From Acrasis kona (Eukaryota; Heterolobosea; Eutetramitea; Acrasida; Acrasidae): 64,000 nucleotides of DNA. The translations under genes were made by a program, and so were the position numbers. Below the pieces are notes generated by a model. The model searched no databases. It was given only the letters and a program-made list of their open reading frames with translations, and was not told where the DNA came from. Every line of letters starts with the position of its first letter. The first letter of the stretch is position 1. Positions 51,519 through 64,000 of the stretch are shown here, piece after piece. The DNA lies in NCBI GenBank assembly GCA_026419775.2, contig JAOPGA020001708.1, positions 1-64,000 of the forward strand, written 5' to 3'.

Positions 51519-54057
51519 TTATTCAAGTTTTCTCCTGTAAAAGTACAAGTATCCCATATCAAATGGAGGATCTTGACAATGAGTTACTTTTCTATCATTA
51601 AATAAAATCCATTCCCTCTCATTTGATTCCTCGTTATACTTTTTAATATGTGCCACGTAATGACCACAATTAGTATTTGCACCAAGATGACTAATCATTG
51701 CAAATAATTCATATTTGCCATGACCATCCGTATAAAATTCTTCCTTCTTCTCCTCACCACCACCACCACCGCTCTGTTTATTATCATTTAATAACAATTG
51801 ATCGATATTATCGATATTGTTAAATAACCAATCGATGGCCCTCTCTACGCTTCCATCATTATTTTTAAGAGCCAATATGGATTTAGGACGATCGAATCCC
51901 ATATTCATCAAATCATTAATTAAAGAATCATCAAAAGAAGAATTATTTTTAACAATGGAAGAAAGAGGAGCATCGATATCTGGATCATCTGCATGATCGA
52001 ATGCCCAATTCAACGCCACATCGACATTTACGTAATTCGTTTTCCAACAAGCTCTTTTCGCTCTCCATTCCGAAATTCCCATTTCCATCAATTGATTTAC
52101 GATTTCGCTCGAATCATTTCTTTCATTCTCCACAACTCCCTGCTCCTTCTTTTCTTGGTCATCATCATCCAATAAAACTTCGTGTGGTAATTTACCTCCG
52201 TTGGATTTCAAGATTGATTCCAAATCCAATTCCAAAACATTTTCGACAAATACATCTAATTTTTTGGGCGTGTATCCATTGTCGCCCGCCAACACGAATT
52301 TACGTACCTGAATACACAAGTATTCTGGAAAGGTTACTAATTTGGTAGATTTGAGAGCGTGCGTGATTCCATGGGTCGCACTACTTTTATAATGATCGAT
52401 TACTTCTTGAGCAGCGAATGCCTTTATACAATTCAACATGTTTACTTTTGGTCTGTTCAAACCATCATTTTTTGAAATTTGATCTTGATTGGAATCGGAT
52501 GGAATGGGAACGCTCAATACATTATCGTCTCTGTATTTGTATTGTACTTTGTGACTCGTACCGCATTCGATTCGTTCTTCTACTTTGAATTTGAACACGA
52601 CGCTAGGCGACGATGATTTGGTGGACGGATCGGATTCTAATTTTTGAATCAAATATTGAAGAAATTCTAACGAATCTTGTTGTCGATTGCTACTAAATTC
52701 GTAATGATCTTTTCCAATCACGTGTTTGAAATTCCTTGGTGGGATTCCAATTTGCATTAAATTCTTTTGGTCATTTGATGATGAAGATGATGCAGATTTT
52801 GAATATTTACCACTCGTTAATGCATTGGTTAATTTGATCAGTTGAAATCGTAAGGATTCTACATCTTGATTGGATTTGTAAATTTGAAAGGATTCGTCGC
52901 GATAGGATTGAACGAATTCTGGAATGGTCAATAATACTTGCATCACGCTTGCTAGATAACAAGTGTTGCCCATGTTCGATAATCCGGTTAATCCCTTTCC
53001 ATAAACTACTTTATCGTCTTCTCCTTCTTGTATCCTGTTAAAGTCATAATTCACGTTCAAATCCAACTCTAATTCTCCCATCGTTCTTTCGGTCTGTATG
53101 CATGATTAGAAAATTTTAAAAATGATTTTTTTACCTTTTTTGATTCGGAAATGACGATGCCGAAATGAAGTAAATGTTTCTCTAGGAATGGATCCATGAC
53201 GAGATCATCTTGTGGGTAACAATAAACGTCGGCTTTGTGTGGTTCGGTGGAGGTTGCTGGCACGATGGTTCCTAATTTGACCACCAATGGATGTTTGGTG
53301 GATTCGTAATGATGGACTCCATGATTGTTACCTCCTGTTCCATCGAAGAATTTCCTTCCGCACGAAATTTCACCGCACGTCAGACATAGCCATAAATTAT
53401 CGGTCTTTTCGCATTGGGAACATTTCCAACCTGATGAGGGAATGTTGGCGGTGATGGGTAGTTGGATCAAATCATGAGCGTATGGGGTGGCTTGGATGGT
53501 TTCTGCTTCCCATGATTTTAAATCTTGTTTTCTTTCGGCTGATTGACTTTGTAAAATGCCTTTGATGGATTCTTGGATCTGTGACAGGTGGTGAGATGAA
53601 TGTGATGATTTAAATACCTTGTAGGGTAGATTATCGTCGGGTAATGGAAATACTTTATTAATGTCCAAGCATACTAGACTTAGTAATTCATCATAGTTGC
53701 TTTGATCGTCTTCGTCTTTGAAGCCTCCTTCTACGTTGAGTGCCAATACGCTTGGTTTTTCTTCTTGCTCGTCTTGTTGCTTTGGTTGTTCTGGTTTTTT
53801 GATCTTTTTAATGTTGAGGTAGACGTTTCCCTTGTTTTGTTGGTAGTTTCTTTGAATGTGTTCTTGGCAGAAGCCATAGAAACTATTAAGGTCAATGTTG
53901 AGGCCACCTTCTGATCTCTTTGAAATTTTTAAATACAATGAAATGCATGTTTACTTACGGCGTCATCAAAACATAATGCACATTCTTCCTTGTGTACGAG
54001 AGTGCTTTGGTTGGGGATCTGAATCCTGTTAAAATCGAACTTGACTTCTTCGGTCAT
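51519..54057 (-). CDS. USP5: Ubiquitin carboxyl-terminal hydrolase 5 (isopeptidase T), three exons
   Basis: Minus-strand exons 53959-54057, 53135-53917 and 51519-53093, introns 41 and 41 nt; 818 residues (human 835-858). Domains in order: N-terminal variant zinc finger, zf-UBP (WKCSQCEKTDNLWLCLTCG, HGVHHYESTKHPLVVKLGT), USP catalytic domain with Cys box GLSNMGNTCYLASVMQV and His box NTNCGHYVAHIK, and two UBA domains inserted in the catalytic fold (MEMGISEWRAKRACWKTNY and LMNMGFDRPKSILAL). USP5 disassembles unanchored polyubiquitin chains. All active-site residues are present. Confidence 0.93.
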
Positions 54058-54550
54058 TTTAAATGATCTTTGTATTTGATGGTCAACCCTTTAGTCGGAA
54101 TGGAATAACAAAGGGTTGAGTTATATAATTTAAGTTGGACGTGTGTTATATGGTGTGGACAGAAAAGCAATTATTCATTGATCTAAAGGTGATCATCATT
54201 TGACTGCCAAACTCTAATCTATGGTGATAAAACTATTGTGATTTATTTGTTTGTGCATTTCCATTTGATACAGATCATACTCGATCTGATGTCTTCCTTT
54301 TCCCTCCAATTAAAGTTCTATTTTTATTTACAACTAACTGCTCTCACTCTTCATCCGATCACGACATTGGATCGGTTCGACACATCAAGGACAACTTAAG
54401 AACAAGGTGGATATTAGAAGTTTATAATTGACAAAATGGAAGATGATCCCTTCTTACAACAAGAAACGTCCAAGAAAGGAAGGCAAAGAACCAAGAATAA
54501 AAATTTGTATCTGAGAATGTTGGTGATCATATCATTTATTTTACATTCCT
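54058..54550. other. Intergenic upstream of USP5
   Basis: About 490 bases. A plus-strand 47-codon frame at about 54436-54579 (MEDDPFLQQETSKKG..., hydrophobic end) overlaps the E2 gene's 3' end and is not well supported. Otherwise nothing seen. Confidence 0.4.
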
Positions 54551-55063
<513 letters not shown>

Positions 55064-55118
55064 TCAGGTTCGGAAAGCTTACGGAACTTTTGTTATAATT
55101 GTAACAGTTATTTTTAGT

Positions 55119-58100
55119 TTAGAACTTTGGAGTTTTATTTATCAGGGGTGTCTTTGCGTTGGCATTTTCTTCGTATTCCTCCTCATCATGAAGCACATCA
55201 ACATTTGACCAATCTCTAGTGTTCATGGACATTTGCCTTACAAAATCAGCCTGACCCCTTTCGGTTTGAGAGAAGGAATAGCCGGTGTAGACTCTTCGGA
55301 TAGGAGGTTTTATAACAGCAACAAGACGATCATTTGGTTCTTGGTTAAGTGACTGATAGCCAGTATTTTGATTATGGACATTGTGATTGGAACCATATTC
55401 CTGATCAGATGATTTGAACAAGTTTTTGGGCTCTTTTGCAATCTTTCTCTCGTATGGCTTCAGATCAACAAAATCTGGATACCTTTGGCTAACACTTTCT
55501 GGGTCAATGTCAACATTGGAGTGCTCCATGTCTTGGACAACATGATAGACTTGTCTTAATAAATTTTTATATTTCAAATTACGGACTATTGACTTCCATG
55601 ATACATCACGAGAAAGAGCCATCACAACTGTTATCAGAACTGCAAACCAAAACAATGCATTTGTAGAAGAATTATAAAAATCATCTTTTGCACCTCTTGA
55701 ACTTGTTCTAATTACTTCAAAGAAGGACCATTTGCCATTCCTCAAGATACGTTCTACCAGTGGCCAAATCTCAGAATAAACAATGCTTACAATAAACCAA
55801 AGTGCCATCGAAATGAAGAAGGTGAAAAAGTGTACCCATGTCCATGTAGCCGATTCAACGCCAACTTTTAAAGTAATCACAACAATGAGGCAAGTATAGA
55901 CCAGATATGAGAGGGTGTTGTGATCTGCATTGACACCATGTCGAAGCATGGCCTCATTGAGAACATAGAGAGGAACAAAAAAGCACGCGATAGAATGCCA
56001 AATTCCATTAAATATCCACCCAAAGAAAACTCTCATGTTATAATAGTAACTTCGTTGTCCAAGAATATATAATTGAGGAACATTTAAACTAGATTCAACA
56101 CTCACATCACGATCAAACAATGCAAATGCAATAATAGGAAGGGAAGAAAAGACAATGTTAAATAAAATTAAGGACAAATTATCATAAACACTTTTTCCTG
56201 TGAACGCATTATACCATACATACCAGAACTGAATCATCATGAGTGCAGCATTCTTGTAAAAACAATAACAAATCAACTTTGTAATTCTTCTATAATTATA
56301 CCTTCCATGAACAAGTAACAACGTCTTTAAGAAACGGAACTGAGCAATAGAATAATCACTAGCACGTGCAGCCTGCATACCCTCCTCTCCACTAATACCG
56401 ACGCCAATATGAGCGGCTTGAATCATGCTAACATCATTCGCACCATCTCCAATGGCCAAGGTAATGGATCCAATTAAATTATTTTTCACTAATTTCACAA
56501 CGAGAGCCTTTTGGAGAGGACTCACGCGACAACAAATCACATTCTTACACAACATGCACAATTTCAAAAACATGATGCACAATTCGTGCTTTTCAGAATC
56601 ACTAACCTGTTGTTGTTCACCATCGCTCANATGCGAAAGTTCTTCGACAGTAGGTTCATGTGAATGTTTATTTTTTAGAATGTACATCTTTCAAGAATAT
56701 TTCCATACAAGCACCATCAATCACCACAGCAGTTTCCTTCTTCTCCTCCTCCTCGCCTCTCAACAAGCCCTCCATACCTCTCTCCAACTCTCTTCTCAAC
56801 CCATCACCATCAGTCTGGTTCAAAATTAAAATATCCATTTCGTTGCTTAAAATAGAACAAGAATATCCGATATTAATAGCCGTCTCCTGTTTATCTCCGG
56901 TAAGAACCCAAATCTTAATTCCCGCATCGGCTAAACACTCGATCGTGTCCGAAACTCCGTCTTGTAATTTATCTTCAATTGCCGTAGCTCCGATCAACTC
57001 CAAATCCTTTTCAATTTGTTGAGATGCTTTCGTCAGTTCTTCTTCTCTGTCCTTTAGAGCAGTCGTGGCAGGTTGATAAACTTCTTGATCCCACTTTTGA
57101 TATTCTTTCGGATCCAACTCTACTTGTGCGCATAGTAACGTACGTAGGCCTTGTTCTGCGAATTGTTTCAAATGTTCTTTCGTGGAATGGACTTGATTTT
57201 GGTTTGGTTTTAAAAGTTTGAAGATTTCGCTGTCGGCTCCTTTTGTTTGAAGGTAGATTTTTTTTGATGTGACATCTTTGATGATGACGCTCATTCGTTT
57301 CCTGGTGGAATTGAACTCTAAAATGTTTAAAACGTCAAAAGTTTGTTTCTTGTCGTCGTTGACTTGTATGGTGATTTGATTGGGCGTCCGCGAGAGGAAT
57401 TTGAAACCGAATTGAGAGGCTGCTTTTACTAGAGCATATTCGTCGGGACTCGATGCTTGGTAGGTAATGTCGTTAGGATCTGATTCTGAACGTTCTGGAA
57501 TCACGGTGTGACAGACTGCTAAAAGTGTGAAGAATTTTGCTAATTCGTCCTTGTCTTTTTGATTTTCCCATTTACCGTCATCAATACGTTCGTCGTGGAA
57601 TGGTTTGTCTTTGACTTGTTTGAGTGGTGTTGATGGTGATTTGGGTGTTGATTTGTTTAATGTTTTCATTTTGCGCTCCACTTCGGTAACTCCTCTTCCG
57701 TAACTAACTCCGTTGACGGAGAATTTGAAAAATTCCATCACCTGTAGAATGTTAAGAGAATGGAGTGAATGAAAATACGTTTTGTGTTAATGTTCCGGTC
57801 TTGTCGGAAAAAATGTATTCTACTTGTCCAAGTTCTTCGTTGAGCGAACTGGTTCTTGCTGAAGCACATGTGTCGCTTTCTTCATGATACATCTTCAAGT
57901 CTTGATCAATCAACCATCTTGCCTGAAGTACTTTGACAAACTCCATGCTTACATATAAACTATTCATCATTGCGTGTCATTATTGAAGAAATGAATGATT
58001 GAGGTACCTGATGGGAATAAAGTTGTTGAAAAGAATGAAAAATGTAACAAGTCCTTGTAAGGTTACTATGGTTGAACTCGTGGAGAATTCATGATACAAG

Positions 58101-59266
58101 TACCACATACTTGAGTGTCTAGACTGTTCATGATTAGAATAAAAAAAAACGGTTGGAATACTTACTTGCCACATGCCAATACCAATAGCACAGCACAATG
58201 TAACGAACAGCTCAAGTGCGAACAAACCTAATATTCCATAATTGGTCACTCTCTCAACTTTACTGACTTTATGTGGTGCATCTCCAGAGTTCATGATTAG
58301 CTTGGAATGTTTTCCTGTGTAAATGGATAACCCGTAAACATGATCTGTATTCTTTAGGATGGCGCCTCTAAGTAATATTTGTTCAACTTCAATAGGAGCG
58401 TCGTTTTCGTCTTCTAGTTTGATTTTTCCAATAAACTTGTAAAGTTGATCGTTGGGTTGTTCACAAGTGACACATGCTTTTAGTTTACTCAAGGCCTCAG
58501 GAGTTTGATAGTCGTCGTTGGTAATGGGTAAAGCTCTTCTGATCTTTAAGTTGGTCTCTCCGTCTAATTGAGATGTTTCAATGTAACACAAACCATTGGG
58601 ACTGCTGCTTGTAAGACAAACTAAATCACAGGGAGAAGGTTCATTTTTACCAACCCTAACAACATCTCCAACACTATTATTAAAATATAATCAATAAAAC
58701 GAATTTGTTTGTTTGGATCTTACACAACGTCTTGCCACCTGACTTGTATTTCCTTGCCATCGCGAACAACTTTTGTTTTTGCTCTATTTACTTGTCTGTC
58801 TCCAATGTGACGTTTCTGGAAAATGAATCAAATGATTGTCAATGACATTACTTACCACATCTTCAAAACCGTCTTTAATCATTTGGAAAATGACTACAAA
58901 TGCAAGTGGAATGATTGTTCCCACTCTACCAGTAGGCGATAGACCCGAAAACGATTGTAGGCATGAAACGATAAGGAAATAAATGTTTGCGACGCGCAAG
59001 AATTGCTCCAAAAGATTCTTTGGAATGAATGATATTAGATTATACTTGGCGGTAGAGACTATTGAATCAGAAAAGTATAAAAGTAGTGGTAATACCAGAG
59101 TTGTTGCAGAACCTATTCTCTCTTTTCTTGTTGATTTCTTGATTATTTGAATGTACTTTCCGCGCACCGGCCGGTAACTACAAAGCATTAGATATAAGAT
59201 GTGTGGAATACAAACTTTGTTCCATGGTAGTTTGTGCTTGACCTTGTCTATAAGGTCAGTGAACAT
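55119..59266 (-). CDS. P4-type phospholipid flippase ATPase, nine exons
   Basis: Minus-strand exons about 59216-59266, 59096-59177, 58856-59058, 58723-58815, 58166-58673, 58008-58123, 57779-57959, 56686-57741 and 55119-56606; about 1258 residues. The N-terminal [19 protein letters not shown] motif, [19 protein letters not shown], the phosphorylation site [39 protein letters not shown] and [12 protein letters not shown] are all present, with ten membrane spans. It flips aminophospholipids to the cytosolic leaflet. The last intron (about 56607-56685) is about 79 nt, longer than any other here, and contains the only N base (about 56630), so it may hide an assembly problem. Confidence 0.92.
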
Positions 59267-59569
59267 TGAGTTAAATCAAAGTTAACGTTGCGGTTCCAAA
59301 ATTTCGCCAAACGGGAATTGATGAACTAAATATAATAATATCAAAATGTTTCACATCCATACTAATGGTAGGATCGATGCTATGAACGGTAGCCAGAAAG
59401 AACAACACTTGAGTTATTAATGAATACAGATTTATTTTGATTATTCGGAACAAACCATCGCATGCATCATCGAAGTTTCGTACTGTTTCAGCAAAATCAG
59501 GTTTATCATGGAACTGCTGATGGTACTCCACCCACATTATTGACATTTGACCACACATGAAAAGGCATT

Positions 59570-60288
59570 TTAATGGGAAGTTGTGTCTTCGTATGACAGC
59601 CTATTACAAAGATCTCTTGCGCTCTTCCATAACTTTTTTTGAAATGCATTACCCTGTTCATTACCATAGTACACATTATCACATTTTTCACATTGAACGA
59701 AATAATCATTTTTTTCAAGAGTGAGCTCATAAACTTTATCCTTGATGTCGTTTTTATTGACAACCCTTCTCACCTTTCCATTACATTTTACACACCTGCT
59801 AAAAAGTAGTTCCGGGATATACCTAATTTTGAAGTGCCCCGTGACATCTAAAATTTGATTTTCCCTTCCGAGACTCTCTACCCAGTAATACTTGAGCGGT
59901 TTTATTTCATCAAGTTCATCTTGAATTATTTCAATGTACTCCTCATCTCCTGTATTTTTTGCTTTTTCCAACTGCCGCTCGAGTTTGGCTTTCTTGTTTT
60001 CGTAGGATTGTAGCCTCGCGTGTAGTTTGGAGCTTCTGGTTATTATGATTCTGTCCTCTGATCTTGCTATGAAGATGATATATGCGTCTGTATACGAACA
60101 ATCGCAAGCACAATCAATGCCCATCATTCGAAGAAACTACTTCTTGTTAAATTTTAAGATCTTAAGATTTTTTAATGTACCTTGCTGATTCCTGGCACGG
60201 ATGAATCCGCGATATACTTTGCTGTATTGCCGCCCTGTTCATGAGAATTGTCTTTGTTAATATCTTCTTCGTGGTGTTCTGCATCCAT
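59570..60288 (-). CDS. Mut7-C (PIN-like RNase) domain protein, two exons
   Basis: Minus-strand exons 60181-60288 and 59570-60136 with a 44-nt intron; 224 residues. Splicing restores the Mut7-C start, KYIADSSVPGISKFLRMMG, followed by IIITRSSKL and a C-terminal zinc ribbon (FSRCVKCNGKV ... YFVQCEKCDNVYYGN). The acidic residue in the IADSS position and the later TR motif agree with the PIN-like RNase active site. Found in bacteria and eukaryotes as a stand-alone or fused RNase. An insert of about 45 residues, rich in Glu/Lys, sits after TRSSKL. Confidence 0.78.
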
Positions 60289-60457
60289 GTTTTATTTTTG
60301 GAGTCTGTTTTACAAGACTTTGTTGACTGGGTTGCTGCTGGTAGGGCAAACAAGTCATTGCAAGTACGATATAAATCAGTATCGAAATATCTTCTATTGA
60401 TGGAGTTGCGAAGTGGATCAGTAATAATACATCAAGATTTAAAATTTGTAAACAATG

Positions 60458-60907
60458 TCATTTTTTATTAAACTTGACGTGATGTATGGCACTGTTTAAC
60501 ATCCTCACCAAACTACTCAACTCTTCATTTTCTTTTTCAGTTCTGTCAATCTGAATCCGCAAATGTGTCAACTCACGGCGTGTATAGTGTAGCTCTGTTT
60601 GCTGACTAGCGTTGTTCATCTTTAGAGTGCTGATCTCATAGCTCATCATGGAGTTGTGTCTTTCTAACTCCTGTATTTTGATGTTCTGGTCAGCAATCTC
60701 TGTATGCAGCTGTGTTGATAACTGATTATACTTCCGCTCTAGTTCTCTTTTCTTTGTTGTTAAATCCTCATTTTTAACATTGAGGGTGTTGGCCATTTTA
60801 GCAAAGTCCTCCACTCTGTACATCATCCTCTGCTCTGCCATTCTAGACTCTTTGAGTTGCTTTTCCAACTCCTTTGTGTACATATTGATGAGCTTGTTTG
60901 GTTGCAT
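60458..60907 (-). CDS. Small coiled-coil protein
   Basis: Single-exon, 149 residues, coiled coil from about residue 8 to 140 (KELEKQLKESRMAEQRMMY, TKKRELERKYNQLSTQL). No other domain. Could be cytoskeletal or flagellar given the other axonemal genes, but this is a guess. A short AT-rich region separates it from the FAM210-like gene. Confidence 0.6.
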   Translation of the reverse strand: MQPNKLINMYTKELEKQLKESRMAEQRMMYRVEDFAKMANTLNVKNEDLTTKKRELERKYNQLSTQLHTEIADQNIKIQELERHNSMMSYEISTLKMNNASQQTELHYTRRELTHLRIQIDRTEKENEELSSLVRMLNSAIHHVKFNKK

Positions 60908-61269
60908 GGTACGTACAGTTAGATTGCAGTGAATATATTTATTTATTTATTCAAATGGGCCGATGGCCTGTTTAGAGTGACTGGTTGCGTCAGGCGACAG
61001 TTTCACTCAGTGAACAAATTATTAAAATTATAAGGGTAGATTCTCTTACTTAGAACAATAAAAAGATAGTTATTTTTCATTAATTATAACTTCAAATATG
61101 ATCCAGAGCATTAGAATTAGTTATTTTGTAGCACTACATATCAATGTTACTGACTACAAGGTTACAATTTATAGTGCTGAGAAAATTAAGCTTGATCATT
61201 TCTTTGGTGGTCAAAAATTGTATTTGTCAAAATTGACCGGACCACATATATTTTTCAGATATAAAAAAC
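60908..61269. other. Intergenic between divergent genes
   Basis: About 360 bases; a 78-codon frame at 61098-61334 overlaps the next gene and is not supported. No RNA gene seen. Confidence 0.4.
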
Positions 61270-61848
61270 ATGCTGAAACACTCTGCCGCATGCGGGGCAA
61301 GACTCCTCACACACAGAAGACCATTCGTTACTAGATTTAACCCCAACCTTAAAAATATCTTCAACACACAAAAATCGTTAAAATTCTACAGCACTGTAAA
61401 CGAAGGACCAGGTCACCGAACAAACAAAACAGATGGCTCCGAAAAAGAAACTTCTGAAAATCCCCCACGTGGAAAAATTCGAACCTTCATCCGAAAATAT
61501 GGACCTACCGGAGTCGTCGTGTATTTTGCAGTATATTTCGCAACATTGTTCGGTCTATTTTTCGCAATCGATAATGATATAATCGTCGTTGGTGACGTCG
61601 AGAAGTTACTAGCAAAAATTGGACTCGGCACCAAAAAGGAGATTGACGACGACGCCGAAGAGGAGAGTAAAGGAGGTTTAATGACAAAAATCTTTGGTTC
61701 TGTTTTTGAGGACAAGGTTCAAGTGGCAAACTTTGGAATTGCTTGGGTGTTGACCAAATTCACGGAACCAATAAGATTGGCAGTTACCGTTGCCATTACC
61801 CCATACATACTAAAGTTATTTAATATTTTGAAGAGACTACCAAAGTAG
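61270..61848 (+). CDS. FAM210-like (DUF1279) mitochondrial protein
   Basis: Single-exon, 192 residues. A basic, hydroxylated N-terminus (MLKHSAACGARLLTHRRPF) fits a mitochondrial presequence. The DUF1279 domain is marked by FIRKYGPTGVVVYFAVYFATLFGLF and the C-terminal FGIAWVLTKFTEPIRLAVTVA. FAM210 proteins sit in the inner membrane and influence mitochondrial translation and metabolism. Acidic insert (DDDAEEESKG) between the halves. Confidence 0.85.
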   Translation: MLKHSAACGARLLTHRRPFVTRFNPNLKNIFNTQKSLKFYSTVNEGPGHRTNKTDGSEKETSENPPRGKIRTFIRKYGPTGVVVYFAVYFATLFGLFFAIDNDIIVVGDVEKLLAKIGLGTKKEIDDDAEEESKGGLMTKIFGSVFEDKVQVANFGIAWVLTKFTEPIRLAVTVAITPYILKLFNILKRLPK

Positions 61849-62019
61849 AAGTTCTCTCGAATAAAATTAAGATATACTCAAAAGTGTTTTTTAGTTCTAT
61901 TGTTTGTAACAAACACTAGTTTTGTTTCCGGTATTCATGTTTGCCTCACGCATGTGAGTATTCCAAGTTTTTTTTGTAATAATGTTGGTCAACTATTCAA
62001 GTGTTCACTTGAACTAGAA

Positions 62020-64000
62020 ATGCCTTTTAATCGCTCCGCTTTTGAAGATTCTTCAGAAGAGGAAGAAATGGTATCAAGCAAACCTTATGATATAACGGAA
62101 GCATCATTTGACTTTGACGCATTTACTCCCGTAGTGCACAATAATAAAACAATTCCAGAAAGCACCGATTTTGATGCACCCACCCCCATAGAAAATAGCA
62201 AAAGTCATATTCCAGAAAGTACCGACTTTGACGTAGCAACTTCGACAAGCACAGCCCCACCACCCTTTTCGACTTTTGACGACATTCAACCAGAAGACAT
62301 ACAACCATCCGAAAATGAGCAGGAAGAAGCTCGTTCATTAACATTCGACAACCTTACAAAACAAAGTGACAACGAGGAGGATTTGGAGCTTGAAGAAACC
62401 AATAGTAATGATGTTGGTGAGATTACCTTTGAGTTAAGTAATGATGCATGTTTTGACCCTGAGGCTCTCCATGAATCCCAAGTCTCAACACAAGAGCAAG
62501 TCTGTTCTGAACCAGAGTCTGATGAAGAAGCAAAAAAAATTACCGTTGAGTCAGATAGTGAAAATGAAGTTACTTTTGATAACGAAAATGACTCTGCGGA
62601 TCAAGTTGAGAGTAATCCAGCCGAAAGTGAAAATGACATTGAAGAAGTGTCATCATCCGGTTACAGTTTAAGAACGACTCCAACAAGAAAAATCACAAGA
62701 AGCACTAACTCTTATGAAGAACCAAAAGCCACACCAACCAGCCAAAAAAGAAAAACACCATCAAGTATATCATCAACACCTGGGACCAAAAAAAGAAGAT
62801 TAATTTCTAATCATTCATCATCATCAGACGAAGAAGATACAGAATCACAAATCAGAAGCAACAGAAAGAAACAACTGGATGAATTACAACAAACTACATT
62901 AGAAAAGAAGGAAAGATTATCAGGAAGACCTACCGCCAGAAAATTACATTTTCAACAAAGTCAGGAGTCGGCAAATGAAGAATCAACAAGTCCACCTCAC
63001 ATTGAGTCAGAAGACGATAAAGATCATTTCGATGATGATGATGACGAAGTAATAGAAGAAGAACCAAAAAGAACACCTTCAAAAAATAAGAAAAGACAAA
63101 GAGTACGCACAAAACTTGTATCTGGTGCCCAAGAGTAAGTTTTAATAATCCTCAAAAATACTAATCATGATTAGAAGAGATAGTGTGGGTGACTTTGATG
63201 ACGATGATGATGATTCAATGGATGGGTTCATCGTTTCGGATGACGTTGAGCCTTCACAACTTTGTTCAGACAATGACGACGGCACATCAAGCCCATTACC
63301 TTCGCCACCTACATTGAGAAGAATGGACGTTGACGATGAGATCCCATCAGAGTTTAGACACAAAGAAAGCTTATCGGACTCTTACACCTCATACATTGAA
63401 TACTTGGTTCTTGGAATACTTGACGTTGAGACTAGGCCCATTAACGACATTAAGTACAAGAATGCTGTAAGAAGAGTTGAAAATGAGATCAGCGTCAGAA
63501 AGAACTCGTTAATTGATTCTTCTGTCTGGAGAAATGTATTTAGAAAGAATTTAGAAACGTTTCCAAACTTTAAACAATTCCCTACAAATAAAGAAATTTC
63601 TGTTTGTGATGCATGTAGAAGAAAGAATCATAAGGCAAGTGCATTGATCTCATTGTCTGGTGTGAAATATGATTCTGTAAGCTTGAATAAATACGGTAGC
63701 ATCATGATTGAAGCTTATGAAGATGACCAGCGATCCAGTGTGAAATATCACTTGGGCAGTGTCTGTGTTCAGAGGACTCAGTTGTGGCATTCACTACACC
63801 ATTACAAATTTAAGTTGATTAATAAAATTTACAAAAAAATAAAACCATTGATTGGCAGTGGCAGGGAAGATGTCACCGATCCTAATGAAAAACTTTCCAT
63901 CCTAGAATCCTTCATTGCAACAGATGACGTTCCCATTCTTTTAGAAAGGTTCATGGAGATGCTCCAACATGCCGAATCCTATTCAAAGTGTTCAACCAAA
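62020..64000 (+). CDS. DUF4211-containing nuclear protein, partial at window end
   Basis: Exon 62020-63134, intron 63135-63174 (40 nt), exon 63175 onward, still open at 64000. ATG 62020 starts MPFNRSAFEDSSEEEE. The N-terminal third is acidic and repetitive (IPESTDFDA/IPESTDFDV). A Lys/Arg-rich middle (RKTPSSISSTPGTKKRR) looks nuclear. After the intron a DUF4211-type start reads DGFIVSDDVEP, and a helical domain follows (KESLSDSYTSYIEYLVLGIL), with a CDACRRKNHK motif. DUF4211 occurs in chromatin-associated proteins. The 3' end is missing. Confidence 0.72.

Noticed and set aside
59096-59177. Reading through the second flippase exon in the long open frame
   Set aside because: The long frame does not match P4-ATPases. 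Splicing at 59215/59178 and 59095/59059 gives the expected N-terminal segment leading into STAKYN.
59271-59558. 95-codon minus-strand frame between the flippase and Mut7-C genes
   Set aside because: No recognisable domain and no splice sites linking it to either neighbour. It could be a small gene, but support is only an open frame.

Overview
This is nuclear DNA of a unicellular eukaryote with a compact, AT-rich genome. I count about 44 protein genes on both strands, mostly separated by 50-500 bases. Many are interrupted by very small GT...AG introns: of the 37 introns I could place, 36 are 34-49 nt and one is about 79 nt. TAA, TAG and TGA all act as stops. The gene set includes flagellar genes (an ODAD3/CCDC151-like dynein-arm docking subunit and an AK7-like adenylate kinase), a fungal-type Zn2Cys6 regulator, acyloxyacyl hydrolase, a Crinkler-like P-loop protein and F-box/LRR and F-box/ankyrin proteins. 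A heterolobosean amoeboflagellate (Naegleria/Acrasis type) fits best. That assignment is inference from gene content and intron size, not something the sequence proves.

Layout. 0-12.8 kb: a SAM-like small protein, ACOT9-type thioesterase, F-box/LRR protein, chaperonin CCT7, a YVH1-type protein without its catalytic cysteine, CDC20, metaxin, a MAP kinase with a TTY activation motif, and a UBE2D-type E2. 12.8-22.9 kb is an accessory region: gene-poor stretches, a broken Ser/Thr-rich frame, the Crinkler-like gene with near-identical introns, acyloxyacyl hydrolase, a mitoferrin-like carrier and a broken P-loop gene. 22.9-34.9 kb: P450, secreted phosphoesterase, secreted repeat protein, F-box protein, an unknown acidic nuclear protein, a 17-bp tandem repeat between two 80-bp direct repeats, the first tRNA-Leu(UAA), an F-box/ankyrin protein and a four-pass membrane protein. 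35-50 kb: ODAD3, a mucin-like surface protein, the second tRNA-Leu(UAA), a SelO with a signal peptide, Zn2Cys6 regulator, DUF1772 protein, mL52, AK2, AK7, BPNT1. 50-64 kb: TMEM86/YhhN protein, USP5, a second UBE2D-type E2, a P4-ATPase flippase, a Mut7-C protein, a coiled-coil protein, FAM210-like protein and a DUF4211 protein cut by the window end.

Themes. Ubiquitin genes recur (two E2s, USP5, CDC20, three F-box proteins), as do mitochondrial ones (metaxin, mitoferrin-like carrier, mL52, FAM210-like) and membrane-lipid ones (flippase, lysoplasmalogenase-type, thioesterase, P450). The most unusual signal is three near-identical phase-1 introns in two effector-like genes, each followed by the same exon edge. 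This looks like a modular exon-swapping system or a young intron family.
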